From NCBI RefSeq assembly GCF_018129995.1, contig NZ_JAFCKS010000001.1:469001-533000 (forward strand): DNA of 64,000 nucleotides. Direction: 5' to 3'. This stretch comes from Bradyrhizobium sp. SZCCT0153. Its GTDB lineage: Bacteria > Pseudomonadota > Alphaproteobacteria > Rhizobiales > Xanthobacteraceae. Made by a program: the position numbers and the translations under genes. Positions 19,000 to 28,370 of the stretch are shown here, piece by piece (positions within the stretch are counted from its first letter, which is position 1; every line of letters starts with the position of its first letter). The notes beneath the pieces are model-generated. The model worked only from the letters and a program-made list of their open reading frames with translations. It was not told the DNA's origin and ran no database searches.

Positions 19000-19389
19000 A
19001 TTTTCTGACCGCGCTTGTTCGACTCAAATTTACAGGAAAAATCCCGCATGCCCGTAGAGCAAATCCGATGCTGCGACGCTTCACCCGTCGCGGTGCTTAC
19101 GGTCGGGTTAATGCGCACAGGCGTTAACTACCGTATCGTCCGCGCCGGCCGCCATTGGCACGGTGGACCGCGAATTGCAGTATCACGCGCGCAGGGTTTC
19201 GCAGGAGAAACACGCGAAAGCGGTTAAGCGTATGGACGGCGGGAGATCGGCCTGGTGCCGTGACGAGCCTCGCGACGGCCGTTCGTTTCGGGACGCATTT
19301 GTCCCGCGGCGATGTGCCGTCGTGGGACGGCACCGATCCGCGGGATCGAAGCAGGGCTTTTTCAACACATCTCGGACATCTAGAGCGTC
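19000..19389. other. 390-bp gap with a run of hairpins before a GT2 gene
   Basis: No convincing gene is seen here. Close to the GT2 start lie three successive perfect inverted repeats: CGGGAC/GTCCCG (19289-19294 with 19301-19306), GTGCCGTC/GACGGCAC (19314-19321 with 19326-19333) and CGATCC/GGATCG (19334-19339 with 19343-19348). They end 41 bp before the ATG and would fold as adjacent stems in a leader RNA. Part may be promoter for the two divergent genes. Confidence 0.45.
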
Positions 19390-20418
19390 ATGACATTGAT
19401 CCCGACAGACCTGTCCGCCGCGCGCATCTCGGATGCCGTGCGCGATCCCAATCGGGAGATCGCGGCGAGCTCCCGGGTCATCGACCTGTCGGTCGGCATC
19501 GTCGTCTGCATTCCCTGCTTTCGCCGCCCGCAGCACCTGCGGCTGACGCTGGACTCGCTCGCCAGCCAGCGCACCCCGCGCTCCTTCGCCGTCGTCATGG
19601 TCGAGAACGACGCGGCGGGACGGGAAAGCGCGCCGGTCGCCGCGGAGTATCTCGCCGCCGGCAGGCTCCAGGGCGTCTGCCTGGTCGAGAGGCGGCAGGG
19701 AAACTGCCAGGCGATCAACGCCGCGTTCGAGACGGCGCAGGCGCTGTTTCCCGCCGCGACCCGCTTCCTGATGATCGACGACGACGAGATCGCCTCGCCC
19801 GACTGGCTCGAGCTGATGGTTCGCACTGCGGAGGCCACCGGAGCCGACGTGGTCGGCGGGCCGGTGCTCCCGGTCTTCGACGACGACAGCAGGCCCTGGC
19901 TTGCGCGCCATCCCGCCTTCCGTCCCGCCTATGACTACAGCGGCGCGGTGCCGCTGATCTATGGCTGCGGCAACTGCCTGATCACGCGGGCGGCGTTCGA
20001 GCGGTTCGACCGCCCCGCCTTCGACCTGCGCTTCAACTTCCTCGGCGGCGGCGACTGCGACTTCTTCGTGCGATGCCGTGATGCCGGCATGACATTCCAC
20101 TGGACGGCGGAGGCGGTCATCACGGAGACGGTGCCGCAAAGCCGGACCAGCCTCGGCTGGATCGCAAAGCGAGGCCTGCGCATCGGCGCGATCAACTATC
20201 GCGTGCAGTCCAAGGCCGCGCAGGGCGCGGCGGCGCGGGTGCGGGTGTTTGTGCAGATGCTCGCAAGGTTGCCGTTGTCGCTGGTGCGCACGGCCGGCCT
20301 GCTGCCATCGTCGAAGGCCGTCGTGGCGATGCATCCCGTGATGGTCGCGCTCGGCTCCGTGCTCGCGGCGTTCGGCATCGAGCCGAAGCCCTACGAAGCC
20401 TCGAAGATCGTGTCCTGA
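19390..20418 (+). CDS. Glycosyltransferase family 2 protein
   Basis: This 342-residue GT-A transferase starts its catalytic domain at VGIVVCIPCFRRP (residue 35). D130-D132 (FLMIDDDE) form the metal/nucleotide-sugar site, and GGGDCDFFVRC holds the likely acceptor-side acidic residues. The C-terminal region (residues about 275-320) is hydrophobic and may touch the membrane. It lies in the polysaccharide region, convergent with another GT2 10 bp away. Donor and acceptor sugars are unknown. Confidence 0.92.
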   Translation: MTLIPTDLSAARISDAVRDPNREIAASSRVIDLSVGIVVCIPCFRRPQHLRLTLDSLASQRTPRSFAVVMVENDAAGRESAPVAAEYLAAGRLQGVCLVERRQGNCQAINAAFETAQALFPAATRFLMIDDDEIASPDWLELMVRTAEATGADVVGGPVLPVFDDDSRPWLARHPAFRPAYDYSGAVPLIYGCGNCLITRAAFERFDRPAFDLRFNFLGGGDCDFFVRCRDAGMTFHWTAEAVITETVPQSRTSLGWIAKRGLRIGAINYRVQSKAAQGAAARVRVFVQMLARLPLSLVRTAGLLPSSKAVVAMHPVMVALGSVLAAFGIEPKPYEASKIVS

Positions 20419-20428
20419 TGCCGCAGGA

Positions 20429-21415
20429 TTAGATGCCGAAGCAGGCGAGGGCGATCCTGGCCGCGGCGCGCGGCAGCGATTTGAGCGAACGGCGGCCGAT
20501 CATCCCGAGATAGGCGAAGGCATCGCGATATCGACCGAAGCGGACCGCCTGCATCGCCGAATAAGTGACGAGATGGACCTCGGCGGCCCGGCGCAGCCCG
20601 GCTGCCGTGCCGACGGGCAGTCTTGCCATGATCAGTCCGTCGTCGAACACCCGCGCGATCGCCGGGAAGAAGTCCTGCGGCGTCCGCACGGCGGCATTCA
20701 TGGTGTTGGCGGTATGCAGGCGGTAGTCGAGCAAAAGCTTTGGCGCGAATTCGAACTCGCCGATCGCGGCGAGCCGGCACCAGCAGTGCCAGTCCTCGCA
20801 ATATCTGAGCGAGACGTCGAAGCCGCCGATGGCGCGGAAAGCCTCCGCACGTGCGAGCGCAAGGCCGCCATTGACGATGAAGTTGCCGGCCGCGAGCCGC
20901 GCCAGCACGTCGCCGGACGGTTTGCGGCGTCCTTTCAACATATCCCGCCGGCCGATCTGCCGTCCCTCGCTGTCGATCGTGTTGTAGTCGCCGTAGACGA
21001 GAACCGCGCGGGGAGCACCGCGCGCAGCCGCAAGCAGCGCCCCGACCGCGCCTGGGCGCAGGCGGTCGTCGGCATCGAGGAAGAGCAGCCACTGACCGCT
21101 CGCATGTCGCGCGCCGAGATTGCGCGCGGCTGAGACGCCGGCGGAGTCGTTGCTGATCAGGCGCAGCCGCGGGTCACGAATGGTGCGGACGATGGCGGTG
21201 GTGTCGTCGGTCGAGCCGTCGTCCACGACGATCACTTCGCCGACCTCGCCTTGCGCCAGTGCGCTGGCGAGGGTTTCCGCGACATAGGCCGCGACGTTCT
21301 TGGCCGGAATCACGACGGACACCGAGATGGTCGAGCCGACCTGCAGCGGTTGGCGCGCCGCCGGATCGATCCGTGACGAGGCCGGCAATTCGAGAACGTC
21401 TTCGGCGGTGATCAA
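20429..21415 (-). CDS. Glycosyltransferase family 2 protein
   Basis: This 328-residue GT-A transferase has the classic VSVVIPAKN start, DDGS at 65-68 and the DADD metal site at 114-117. The start used is TTG at 21415; no strong ribosome-binding site is visible, and no better in-frame ATG lies before the catalytic fold. It probably builds a repeat unit of the nearby surface polysaccharide. It is divergent from the GT4-like gene across 168 bp. Confidence 0.9.
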   Translation of the reverse strand: MITAEDVLELPASSRIDPAARQPLQVGSTISVSVVIPAKNVAAYVAETLASALAQGEVGEVIVVDDGSTDDTTAIVRTIRDPRLRLISNDSAGVSAARNLGARHASGQWLLFLDADDRLRPGAVGALLAAARGAPRAVLVYGDYNTIDSEGRQIGRRDMLKGRRKPSGDVLARLAAGNFIVNGGLALARAEAFRAIGGFDVSLRYCEDWHCWCRLAAIGEFEFAPKLLLDYRLHTANTMNAAVRTPQDFFPAIARVFDDGLIMARLPVGTAAGLRRAAEVHLVTYSAMQAVRFGRYRDAFAYLGMIGRRSLKSLPRAAARIALACFGI

Positions 21416-21583
21416 GCTGGGGCTCGTCTTTTAAGGATCTGTTAACCAGGGCGCATTGGCGATGCGATCGATTGCAACCGAGGCCGCGGCGAATGATACT
21501 CGCATTGCGGACAAAATCGCTGTCGCGAACGCCGGCGCCGCGGCGGTTTCGTAGATTAGCGTTAAGCCGCCGGCATTAAGCCT

Positions 21584-22723
21584 GTGGCAAATTTGGAAGA
21601 GTGCGACAGCCGGTCCCATGCGAGAATGCGCACCTGGCTGCCGCGGATGGACCCAGTGCCCGCAAACACATTCGACCACGATCCCGACGACATGATCCTC
21701 AACCTCTTCTACGAGGACAAGGACGATCGCTGGTTTCCCGGCGACCGGCATCTGCGGCGCATGGCGCGCCGCATGCTGCTCGGTGAGCCGAGGATGAGCG
21801 GCCAGCTGCGGGTGTTCCTCAATCTCTGTGCGGGCCTCGATCGGCTCGGCATCCGCTACCGCGTCAACGACTACGGCTACATCGCGCGGCATCCCGACGA
21901 GCTCGCCTGCATCATCGGCCGCACCTTCCTGCTCGACAAGTTCGCGTGGAAGAATCCGATCCTGCTCGGTGTCGCCGCGCACAATCATCCGCTCGACGAT
22001 CCCGACCTGTTCAAGCGCCTGCCGGTCAAGAAGGTCGTGGTGCCCGGCCCGTGGTACGTCGACATGTACCGGCCGCATTGGCCCGACACGGAGGCCTGGC
22101 CGGTCGGCATCGACACGGATCTGTGGGCACCGTCGCCGACGTCGCAAAAGAGCGTCGACGTCCTGATCTACGACAAGGTGCACTGGGACCGCGAGCGCTA
22201 TGCGCCGGAGCTGATCGAGCCCGTCCGCGCCCGGCTCGCCAGGGAAGGCCGCTCGTTCATCGAGCTGCGTTACGGCAGCTACAAGGAAGAAGACTATCAG
22301 ACAGCTCTCGCGCAATCGCGTGCGATGATCTTCCTGTGCCAGAACGAGAGCCAGGGCATCGCCTATCAGCAGGCCCTGTCCTGCGGTGTGCCGGTGCTCG
22401 CCTGGGATCCGGGCGGGCCCTGGCGCGACCCCGATTATTATCCGCATCGCGTCCAGTTCGCGCCGGTGTCGTCGGTGCCGTACTGGGATGATCGTTGCGG
22501 TGCCAGATTCGCGGACACCGACGGGTTCGAGGCGGGCTGGGACGATTTCTGGGCCGGGTGCGCCGCCGACAAGTTCGATCCGCGGGGGTATGTCCTCGAC
22601 AATCTCACGCTGGAGCAGCGCGCGCTGCAATATTACGAGATCGCGCGGAGCATCGTGCGGAAGCCGCCAGTGTCGCAGACCCGGGCGAGAGTGGTTGACG
22701 AATGCTTAACAGGGATGGGCTAA
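21584..22723 (+). CDS. GT1/GT4-type glycosyltransferase
   Basis: This GT-B-like protein of up to 379 residues carries the donor-site pattern NESQGIAYQQALSCGVPVLAWD (around residue 250), which corresponds to the E-x7-E region of GT4 enzymes. No membrane segments are seen. The start is uncertain: GTG at 21584 gives the full frame, ATG at 21626 (MRTWLPRMDP) is an alternative, and neither has a good ribosome-binding site. The O-antigen-ligase-like gene follows after 39 bp, so the two are probably co-transcribed for polysaccharide assembly. Confidence 0.85.
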   Translation: MANLEECDSRSHARMRTWLPRMDPVPANTFDHDPDDMILNLFYEDKDDRWFPGDRHLRRMARRMLLGEPRMSGQLRVFLNLCAGLDRLGIRYRVNDYGYIARHPDELACIIGRTFLLDKFAWKNPILLGVAAHNHPLDDPDLFKRLPVKKVVVPGPWYVDMYRPHWPDTEAWPVGIDTDLWAPSPTSQKSVDVLIYDKVHWDRERYAPELIEPVRARLAREGRSFIELRYGSYKEEDYQTALAQSRAMIFLCQNESQGIAYQQALSCGVPVLAWDPGGPWRDPDYYPHRVQFAPVSSVPYWDDRCGARFADTDGFEAGWDDFWAGCAADKFDPRGYVLDNLTLEQRALQYYEIARSIVRKPPVSQTRARVVDECLTGMG

Positions 22724-22762
22724 GACCTGAAGCTTCCCCGGCCTCATTACCTGCCTTGAGCC

Positions 22763-24142
22763 ATGGACCGCAGCGCCGCCGAGATCACTGACGTCGAGAC
22801 CCGATCGTTCGGCTACGTCTTGCGCGATGGCCTCGCGGAGCTGAATGCCGTGCGGGCCGCGCGTTGTCTCGTCGCGGTCGCGGCGCTGCTTCTCGTGTTG
22901 GTGACGCTCGATCCGTTTCCCGACCTGCGCAACGCGGACGTCACCACCGTCGTCGGCGGACGCATGGCGCTCACCTATGTCTCCTGGGGGCTGCTGGCCG
23001 CGGTCGCGGTGCTGTTCGTCGCCGCCACGGATGCGCCCGCGCTGAAGAGCTTGGTGACGCCGCTGCATCTTTGCCTGGTCGGCTGGCTGTTGATCAACAT
23101 CGCCCTCTCCGAGAGCCGCGGCGTTTCGATGCAGCGCTTTGTGCTCGCGGCCAGCGTGATGTCGCTCGCGGTCCTGTTGCCGTTGCTGCCGCCGACGCAG
23201 CGCGGATTCAACCTTTGTCTCGGCGGCGCGGCGCTCGTGCTGCTCGTCCTCTGCTATCTCGGCGTCTTCCTCGCCCCGCAATACTCGATCCACACGGCGC
23301 TCGATGTCACCGAGCCGCAGCTGGCCGGCGACTGGCGCGGCAGCTTTGGCCACAAGAACATCGCCTCGCCGGTGATGACCATCCTGGTCTATGTCGGCAT
23401 TTACCTGTGCGGCGTCGGGTCGTTCGTGATGGGACCGACGATCGCCGCGCTGGCCGGCATCTTCTTGATCTTCACCGGCGGCAAGACGTCGTCGGTGCTG
23501 TGTCTTGCGATCTACGCGCTCGCCTCGCTGGTCTATGTCACGCCGAGCCTGTGGCTGAAGCGGATCATCTGCTTCGTGCCGCTGGTCGTGATGAACCTGC
23601 TGACGGTCGGCAGTGTCATGAGCCCGGCGCTCGGCGCCATGACGCGGCTGCTTCCGCTCGATCCGACCTTCACCGGCCGTTCCGCGATCTGGGAGTTCGC
23701 GCTCGCGGCCGTTGCCGAGAAGCCGATCATCGGCCACGGCTATGCGGCTTTCTGGGACGACGTGACCGCAAGGCAGACCACCCAGGGCGCCGAATGGGCG
23801 ACGTCCGCGGCGCACAGCCACAACAGCTATCTCGATCTTGCGGTCACCATCGGTCTGCCGGGGCTGTTGCTCGTGATCCTCATCTTCGTGCTTGCGCCGC
23901 TCGCCAATTTCCAGTCGGCGCAGGCCCATAATCGGAGTGGCGCGCTGGCGAAGCTGTTCCTGACCGTGTGGCTGTTCGGGCTGTATTACGGGGCCACCGA
24001 AACCTTCCTGCTCGAACGGCAGAATCCGATCTGGTTCATGTTCGCGATGGCCGTGGCCGGCCTGCACTTCCTGGCGAGGTTCCAATGCGTCGAGCAAACG
24101 GAACAGCGCGCTGACAGCTTGTCGCAGCCGGGACGGCCGTAG
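22763..24142 (+). CDS. O-antigen ligase/polymerase-like membrane protein (WaaL/Wzy/ExoQ type)
   Basis: This 459-residue polytopic protein has about ten hydrophobic segments between residues 35 and 440. The large loop contains RGSFGHKN and FTGRSAIWEFALAAVAEKPIIGHGY, patterns shared by O-antigen ligases and ExoQ/Wzy polymerases. They join or polymerise undecaprenyl-linked glycans on the periplasmic side. Sequence alone does not tell ligase from polymerase; with an ExoP-type protein nearby, a polymerase role is plausible. It sits between the GT4-type gene and a GNAT-like gene. Confidence 0.9.
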   Translation: MDRSAAEITDVETRSFGYVLRDGLAELNAVRAARCLVAVAALLLVLVTLDPFPDLRNADVTTVVGGRMALTYVSWGLLAAVAVLFVAATDAPALKSLVTPLHLCLVGWLLINIALSESRGVSMQRFVLAASVMSLAVLLPLLPPTQRGFNLCLGGAALVLLVLCYLGVFLAPQYSIHTALDVTEPQLAGDWRGSFGHKNIASPVMTILVYVGIYLCGVGSFVMGPTIAALAGIFLIFTGGKTSSVLCLAIYALASLVYVTPSLWLKRIICFVPLVVMNLLTVGSVMSPALGAMTRLLPLDPTFTGRSAIWEFALAAVAEKPIIGHGYAAFWDDVTARQTTQGAEWATSAAHSHNSYLDLAVTIGLPGLLLVILIFVLAPLANFQSAQAHNRSGALAKLFLTVWLFGLYYGATETFLLERQNPIWFMFAMAVAGLHFLARFQCVEQTEQRADSLSQPGRP

Positions 24143-24234
24143 TGGCATCGGCTTAACGATATGCAGCGGCGTCACTTGTGGTCAGCGGCAAACATAATCT
24201 ATCTGGAAACATTCGGTAATCGTATGTTGCGCGG

Positions 24235-25383
24235 ATGACGTTCCTCAGCGTCGAGAAGCCAGATGGTCTTGTGTCCAGCACGTCTGGGATCGCGATCGAT
24301 TTCCTTCGCGACTGGCGGCACGCCGCGCTGCGCCCGAGCGCCGGGCACCGCACGGCTTTCCAGCATGGCCACTGGCTCGGCGCGTGGTACGAGGCGTTCC
24401 ACGATCTCGCGCCGCTGATCGCAGTCGTCTCCGATGTTGCGACCGGCAAGGATATCGCAATGGTGCCGATGATCAGCCACGTCAGGCGCGGCATCCGCAT
24501 CGTCGAATTCGCCGACCTCGGCGTTTCCGACAACAACGCGCCGATCCTGGCGCTCGATGCCGCGTTGGACGCGGTTGCCACGGATGCGATCGGCAAGGCG
24601 CTGATCGACGCGTTGCGCGCGCTGCCCGACCGCTTCGACCTGCTGCGTCTGAAGAAGATGCCGGCCCAAATCGGCGGCAAGCCGAACCCGCTGGTGTCGC
24701 TCGGCCGGGTCGGATCCTGCTCGCTCAACGGCAATCTCGTGCTGACGGGCGACGACTACGAGGATTACCAGGCCTCGATCAAGCGCATGCAGATGCCGCG
24801 CTGCTGGCGCGTCTTCAGCCGTCATGCCGGCGCGCGATTCGAGATCGCCACTGATGTCACGCGTGCGCGCGAGCTGCTGGACGTGATGGATGTCCAGCAG
24901 CAGGCGCGCATGCGCAAGCTCGGCTCGCGCTTCGTCCTCAACGACGAAGCCCATGCCCGGTTCTATCGCGAGGTCGCCCGCCAGGGCGTTGCGGACGGCT
25001 ATGCCGTCATTTCGGCGCTGGTGTGCGACGAGACCGTCGTCGCCACCACCCTCGGCGTCAGGTCTGGTGCGACCTATTTCCTGCTGCGCATCAGCCACGC
25101 CGGCGATTCCTGGTCGAGCTGCTCGCCGGGGCTGCTGGTCACGGAGCGCACCATGGCGACGCTGCATGCGGAGGGCGTGCGCCGCTTCGACCTCAGCATC
25201 GGCAACCAGGGCTACAAACGCCGTTTCGGCGCCGAGCCCGTGCCGCTGACCGATGTCAGCGTTGCGCTGTCCTGGCGCGGGATGCCTTACGCATGGCGCG
25301 ACCATGCCGCGCAGGGCCTGCGCGGCCGGCACCCCAGGCTCGCCGCCCTTGCGGCACGGGCGATGGGCAAGGTGGCACGCTGA
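24235..25383 (+). CDS. GNAT family acyltransferase (CelD/BcsL-like)
   Basis: The C-terminal half of this 382-residue protein (about residues 190-350) reads as an Acetyltransf_6 domain, including VVATTLGVRSGATYFLL and the RRFDLSIGNQGYKRRFG end motif. The N-terminal half is the usual FemAB-like companion fold. Such proteins acylate exopolysaccharide or cellulose precursors, and its place after the ligase/polymerase gene supports a role in decorating the glycan. The acyl group and target are unknown. Confidence 0.87.
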   Translation: MTFLSVEKPDGLVSSTSGIAIDFLRDWRHAALRPSAGHRTAFQHGHWLGAWYEAFHDLAPLIAVVSDVATGKDIAMVPMISHVRRGIRIVEFADLGVSDNNAPILALDAALDAVATDAIGKALIDALRALPDRFDLLRLKKMPAQIGGKPNPLVSLGRVGSCSLNGNLVLTGDDYEDYQASIKRMQMPRCWRVFSRHAGARFEIATDVTRARELLDVMDVQQQARMRKLGSRFVLNDEAHARFYREVARQGVADGYAVISALVCDETVVATTLGVRSGATYFLLRISHAGDSWSSCSPGLLVTERTMATLHAEGVRRFDLSIGNQGYKRRFGAEPVPLTDVSVALSWRGMPYAWRDHAAQGLRGRHPRLAALAARAMGKVAR

Positions 25384-25404
25384 CAGGCGCCGTCGTTTTG
25401 TCCG

Positions 25405-25944
25405 TCAGCTCCGAAGGCCCGCACGAAAGGCGTCCAGCAATGCGCGGCCCTGCGGCCAGGCGCCGAGCCCGCTCGACGCATTGATATGACCGAGTTCACC
25501 CGGCACGATCAGAGCGGATTGCCAGGCGCGCGCAAATTTCTCACTTTTCTCGAGTCCGCCATAGGGATCATTCGTGCTCGCGATGATGAGCGAGGGAAAG
25601 CGCAGCGGGCTGTTCGGCAGCGGCCTGAACGAAACGGCCTGGACGGGAAAATTGGCGCCATCCGGATCGGGGACAGCGACCAGAAAGGCGCCTGCGATCG
25701 CGGAGGGGAGGCGCGCGGCCCAGTGCGCGACCAGCAGGCAGGCGAGGCTATGTGCGACCAGCACCGGCGGCTTCGCGCAGCGCCTGACTGTCCGCTCAAG
25801 GGATTGTTCCCAGTCGTCGAGGTCGGGCTGGTCCCAGCTCGCCGGCTGAAATCGCGTGAAGCGCGCGTCGGTGCGCTCCCAGATCGTCTGCCAATGGGTC
25901 TCTCCGGAGCCGCCGAGGCCAGGCAAGGTGATGATGTCGTGCAT
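25405..25944 (-). CDS. RBBP9/YdeN family alpha/beta hydrolase
   Basis: This 179-residue serine hydrolase of the small RBBP9/YdeN family has nucleophile S66 (VAHSLAC), acid D126 (STNDPYGG) and base H153 (GELGHINASSGLG). Length and the GLGGSGETHWQ opening fit the family. Substrates are generally unknown; an esterase or peptidase activity is possible. It is divergent from the second Lrp-family gene, which may regulate it. Confidence 0.92.
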   Translation of the reverse strand: MHDIITLPGLGGSGETHWQTIWERTDARFTRFQPASWDQPDLDDWEQSLERTVRRCAKPPVLVAHSLACLLVAHWAARLPSAIAGAFLVAVPDPDGANFPVQAVSFRPLPNSPLRFPSLIIASTNDPYGGLEKSEKFARAWQSALIVPGELGHINASSGLGAWPQGRALLDAFRAGLRS

Positions 25945-26066
25945 GATCGTTCCGTGATATCTGAGATGGAGGCGCAGTGTGGCCGGTCACGGTCCTGCAT
26001 CACATGGCAAGTCATCGGCGGAATCGATCATCTGCCGATGATCTCAAGGCGGAATGGAGAATTTTG

Positions 26067-26543
26067 TTGGATCGCTTCGGGAGGATCGACGTCAAGGACT
26101 TGAAGATCCTGGAGGCGCTGCAGGCCAATGCGCGGGTGCCGCTGTCCGAGCTTGGGCGTTCCGTCGGATTGTCCCAGCCGGCCGTCTTCGAGCGCGTCAA
26201 GCGGCTCGAGGAAGCCGGCATCATCGAGGGCTATGGCGCCCGGATCAATTCGCGCGCGCTTGGCCTCGGCCTGATGGCGCTGGTGCGCCTGCGCACCACG
26301 CATGAGCACATCAAGACCTGCCTCAAACGGTTCGCTGAGATCCCCCACATCATCGAGGTCCATCGCGTCACCGGCGATGACTGCTTCGTGCTCAAGGTGC
26401 TCGTTCCGGCGCCCGAGGATCTGGAGACGATCGTGGATCGTATTGCCGGCTTTGGCGCCGTCACCACCTCGCTCGTGCTGCGTAGCGAACCGGTGCGGCC
26501 GATCGGCAAAGACCTCATCAGGAAGCAAGCCGAACGCGGTTGA
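26067..26543 (+). CDS. Lrp/AsnC family transcriptional regulator
   Basis: This 158-residue regulator has a winged helix (IDVKDLKILEALQANARVPLSELGRSVGLS) followed by an AsnC effector domain. I place the start at TTG 26067, which has GGAGA six bases upstream and yields a normal N-terminus; the frame runs further up to a GTG at 25977, which would add 30 unlikely residues. It is divergent from the RBBP9-type hydrolase gene. The effector is probably an amino acid. Confidence 0.9.
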   Translation: MDRFGRIDVKDLKILEALQANARVPLSELGRSVGLSQPAVFERVKRLEEAGIIEGYGARINSRALGLGLMALVRLRTTHEHIKTCLKRFAEIPHIIEVHRVTGDDCFVLKVLVPAPEDLETIVDRIAGFGAVTTSLVLRSEPVRPIGKDLIRKQAERG

Positions 26544-26810
26544 GGCGTGTCCCGCGCGATCGACAGGTCACCGCGCCGTCACGATTGCGCCGAGCTTCCG
26601 GTTGTCGCGTGTGTCGTGTTATCGCCGGCGGATCACGCCTTCGTGCAGCCTGCGCGGTGAAAGCGGCCGCGTGAGGCCCTGAAAAGGCTGCGGCAATACC
26701 AGCGCCGTGCCAGTGCCTGGGCGGGCCTGCGGATCATCTGCGCGATCAACAAGAGTTCGAAAGCCATTCGTAACGCATTTGGTTGGTGAGATATTCTGTC
26801 CACAAAGATG

Positions 26811-26840
26811 GGGCGGCATTCCCGAGAGAGAATGCCGCCC
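26811..26840 (-). terminator. Strong hairpin downstream of wrbA
   Basis: A perfect 10-bp stem (GGGCGGCATT at 26811-26820 and AATGCCGCCC at 26831-26840) with a 10-nt loop lies 46 bp past the wrbA stop. There is no clear T-tract on the minus strand. The rest of the 343-bp gap 26544-26886 shows no gene that I can support. Confidence 0.55.
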
Positions 26841-26886
26841 GCGTCGCATCAGCCATGCAGTCGGTCGTGGAGCTTAGCCGTGCAGC

Positions 26887-27486
26887 TCAGCCATGGAGTT
26901 TCCTGGCGGTCTCCGCGATCTGGCGGCCCTGATAGCGCGCGCCCGCGAGTTCGTTGACGCTGGGCTGGCGGCTGCCGTCGCCGCCGGTGATCGTGGTGGC
27001 GCCGTAGGGTGCGCCGCCGGTGACCTCGTCGAGCTTCATCTGGCCGGCAAAACCGTAGTTCAGGCCGACCACGACCATGCCGAAATGCAGGAGGTTGGTG
27101 ATGATCGAGAACAGCGTCGTCTCCTGGCCGCCGTGCTGGGTCGCAGTCGCCGTGAAGGCGCCGCCGACCTTGCCGTGCAGGGCACCCTTGGCCCAGAGCC
27201 CGCCGGCCTGGTCGAGGAAGTTGGCCATCTGCGAGGCCATCCGCCCGAAACGGGTGCCGGTGCCGACGATGATCGCATCGTAATTGGCGAGGTCCTCGAT
27301 CTTGGCGATCGGCGCGGCCTGGTCGACCTTGTAGTACGAGGCCTTGGCGACTTCGGCCGGCACCAGTTCGGGTACGCGCTTGATGTCGACGGTGGCACCG
27401 GCTTCGCGCGCGCCTTCGGCGACGGCATTGGCCATCGCTTCGATGTGGCCATAGGCGGAATAATAAAGGACGAGAACTTTGGTCAT
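26887..27486 (-). CDS. wrbA: NAD(P)H:quinone oxidoreductase WrbA
   Basis: This 199-residue flavodoxin-fold FMN enzyme reduces quinones by two electrons, protecting against redox cycling. It has the FMN phosphate loop [12 protein letters not shown] near the N-terminus and the WrbA-specific [19 protein letters not shown] and [12 protein letters not shown] segments. Length matches the family. The ATG at 27486 follows GGAGACC. It lies downstream of the pirin and SDR genes on the same strand, separated from pirin by 151 bp holding a palindromic repeat. Confidence 0.96.
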   Translation of the reverse strand: MTKVLVLYYSAYGHIEAMANAVAEGAREAGATVDIKRVPELVPAEVAKASYYKVDQAAPIAKIEDLANYDAIIVGTGTRFGRMASQMANFLDQAGGLWAKGALHGKVGGAFTATATQHGGQETTLFSIITNLLHFGMVVVGLNYGFAGQMKLDEVTGGAPYGATTITGGDGSRQPSVNELAGARYQGRQIAETARKLHG

Positions 27487-27534
27487 GATGGTCTCCGTTG
27501 TGTGGGTTCGATGCGCCGAGTTGTGCTGTTCGTT

Positions 27535-27623
27535 GTCATTGCCGGGCCTGACCCGGCAATCCAGCGCGCTTCGAAAAGCGCCCTGCGAAGGTGATGGATG
27601 CTCGGCTCAAGGCCGGGCATGAC
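27535..27623. repeat. Palindromic intergenic repeat, family B, copy 1
   Basis: An imperfect inverted repeat of about 90 bp begins GTCATTGCCGGGCCTGACCC and ends with its near-complement (27595-27623). The same ends occur at 56097-56172 inside groESL. It lies between the pirin and wrbA genes and could act as an mRNA processing or stabilising element. Confidence 0.75.
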
Positions 27624-27637
27624 GGGTTGTTGCGTCG

Positions 27638-28336
27638 TTACGCCGCGTCGACGAGCACGATCTCGGAATCCTCCAGTGCCGTGATCTTCAGCCTGTCCTC
27701 GTCGCGGATCGCGGCGCCGTCGCGGGCGTTGACGCGCACGCCGTTGATCTCGACCGACCCCGCCGCGGGCACGAGATAAAGGTGCCGCGACTTCTGCGGA
27801 TCGTACTCGGCGCTCTCGCCGGCTTTCAGCGTGGTCGCCAGCACCCGTGCATCGGCGCGGATCGGCAGCGCGTCCGCATCGTCCTGGAAGCCGCTCGCGA
27901 TGGTGACGAGCTTGCCGGAGCGGTCCGCCTTCGGAAACGGTTTCGAGCCCCAGGTCGGCTGTCCCCCGCGCGCGGTCGGCTCGATCCAGATCTGGAAGAT
28001 CCGCGTCCTGGTCGGCTCGAGATTGTACTCGGAGTGGCGGATGCCGCTGCCCGCGCTCATCACCTGCACGTCGCCCGCCTCGGTGCGGCCCTCGTTGCCG
28101 AGGCTGTCCTGGTGAGTGATCGCACCCTCGCGCACATAGGTGATGATTTCCATGTTGGCGTGGGGATGGGCGGGAAAGCCGGTGTTCGGCGCGATCTCGT
28201 CGTCGTTCCATACCCGCAAGGCGCCGTGACCCATGTTGTTCGGGTCATAGTGGCTGGCGAAGGAGAAGTGATGCTTGGCCTTGAGCCAGCCGTGGTCGGC
28301 GCCGCCGAGCCTGTCGAAAGGTCTGAGTTCGATCAT
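27638..28336 (-). CDS. Pirin family protein (quercetinase-like bicupin)
   Basis: This 232-residue bicupin has the metal site of pirin conserved: H57 and H59 (HPHAN), H101 and E103 (RHSEYN). Bacterial pirins such as YhhW can oxidise quercetin or sense oxidative stress; the true role here is unknown. The gene sits between the SDR (34 bp gap) and wrbA, in a cluster divergent from a LysR gene, which points to a quinone or flavonoid stress response. Confidence 0.93.
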   Translation of the reverse strand: MIELRPFDRLGGADHGWLKAKHHFSFASHYDPNNMGHGALRVWNDDEIAPNTGFPAHPHANMEIITYVREGAITHQDSLGNEGRTEAGDVQVMSAGSGIRHSEYNLEPTRTRIFQIWIEPTARGGQPTWGSKPFPKADRSGKLVTIASGFQDDADALPIRADARVLATTLKAGESAEYDPQKSRHLYLVPAAGSVEINGVRVNARDGAAIRDEDRLKITALEDSEIVLVDAA

Positions 28337-28370
28337 CTGCGTAATTCCTTTTGGTGAGGGGGCGCCTTGA

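Noticed and set aside
19155..19934. Plus-strand frame of 259 codons overlapping the GT2 gene start
   Set aside because: Wrong frame relative to the GT2 DDD and GGGDCDFF motifs; Arg-rich shadow.
22864..23931. Plus-strand frame inside the O-antigen ligase-like gene
   Set aside because: Arg-rich shifted frame; the ligase frame has clear membrane helices and motifs.
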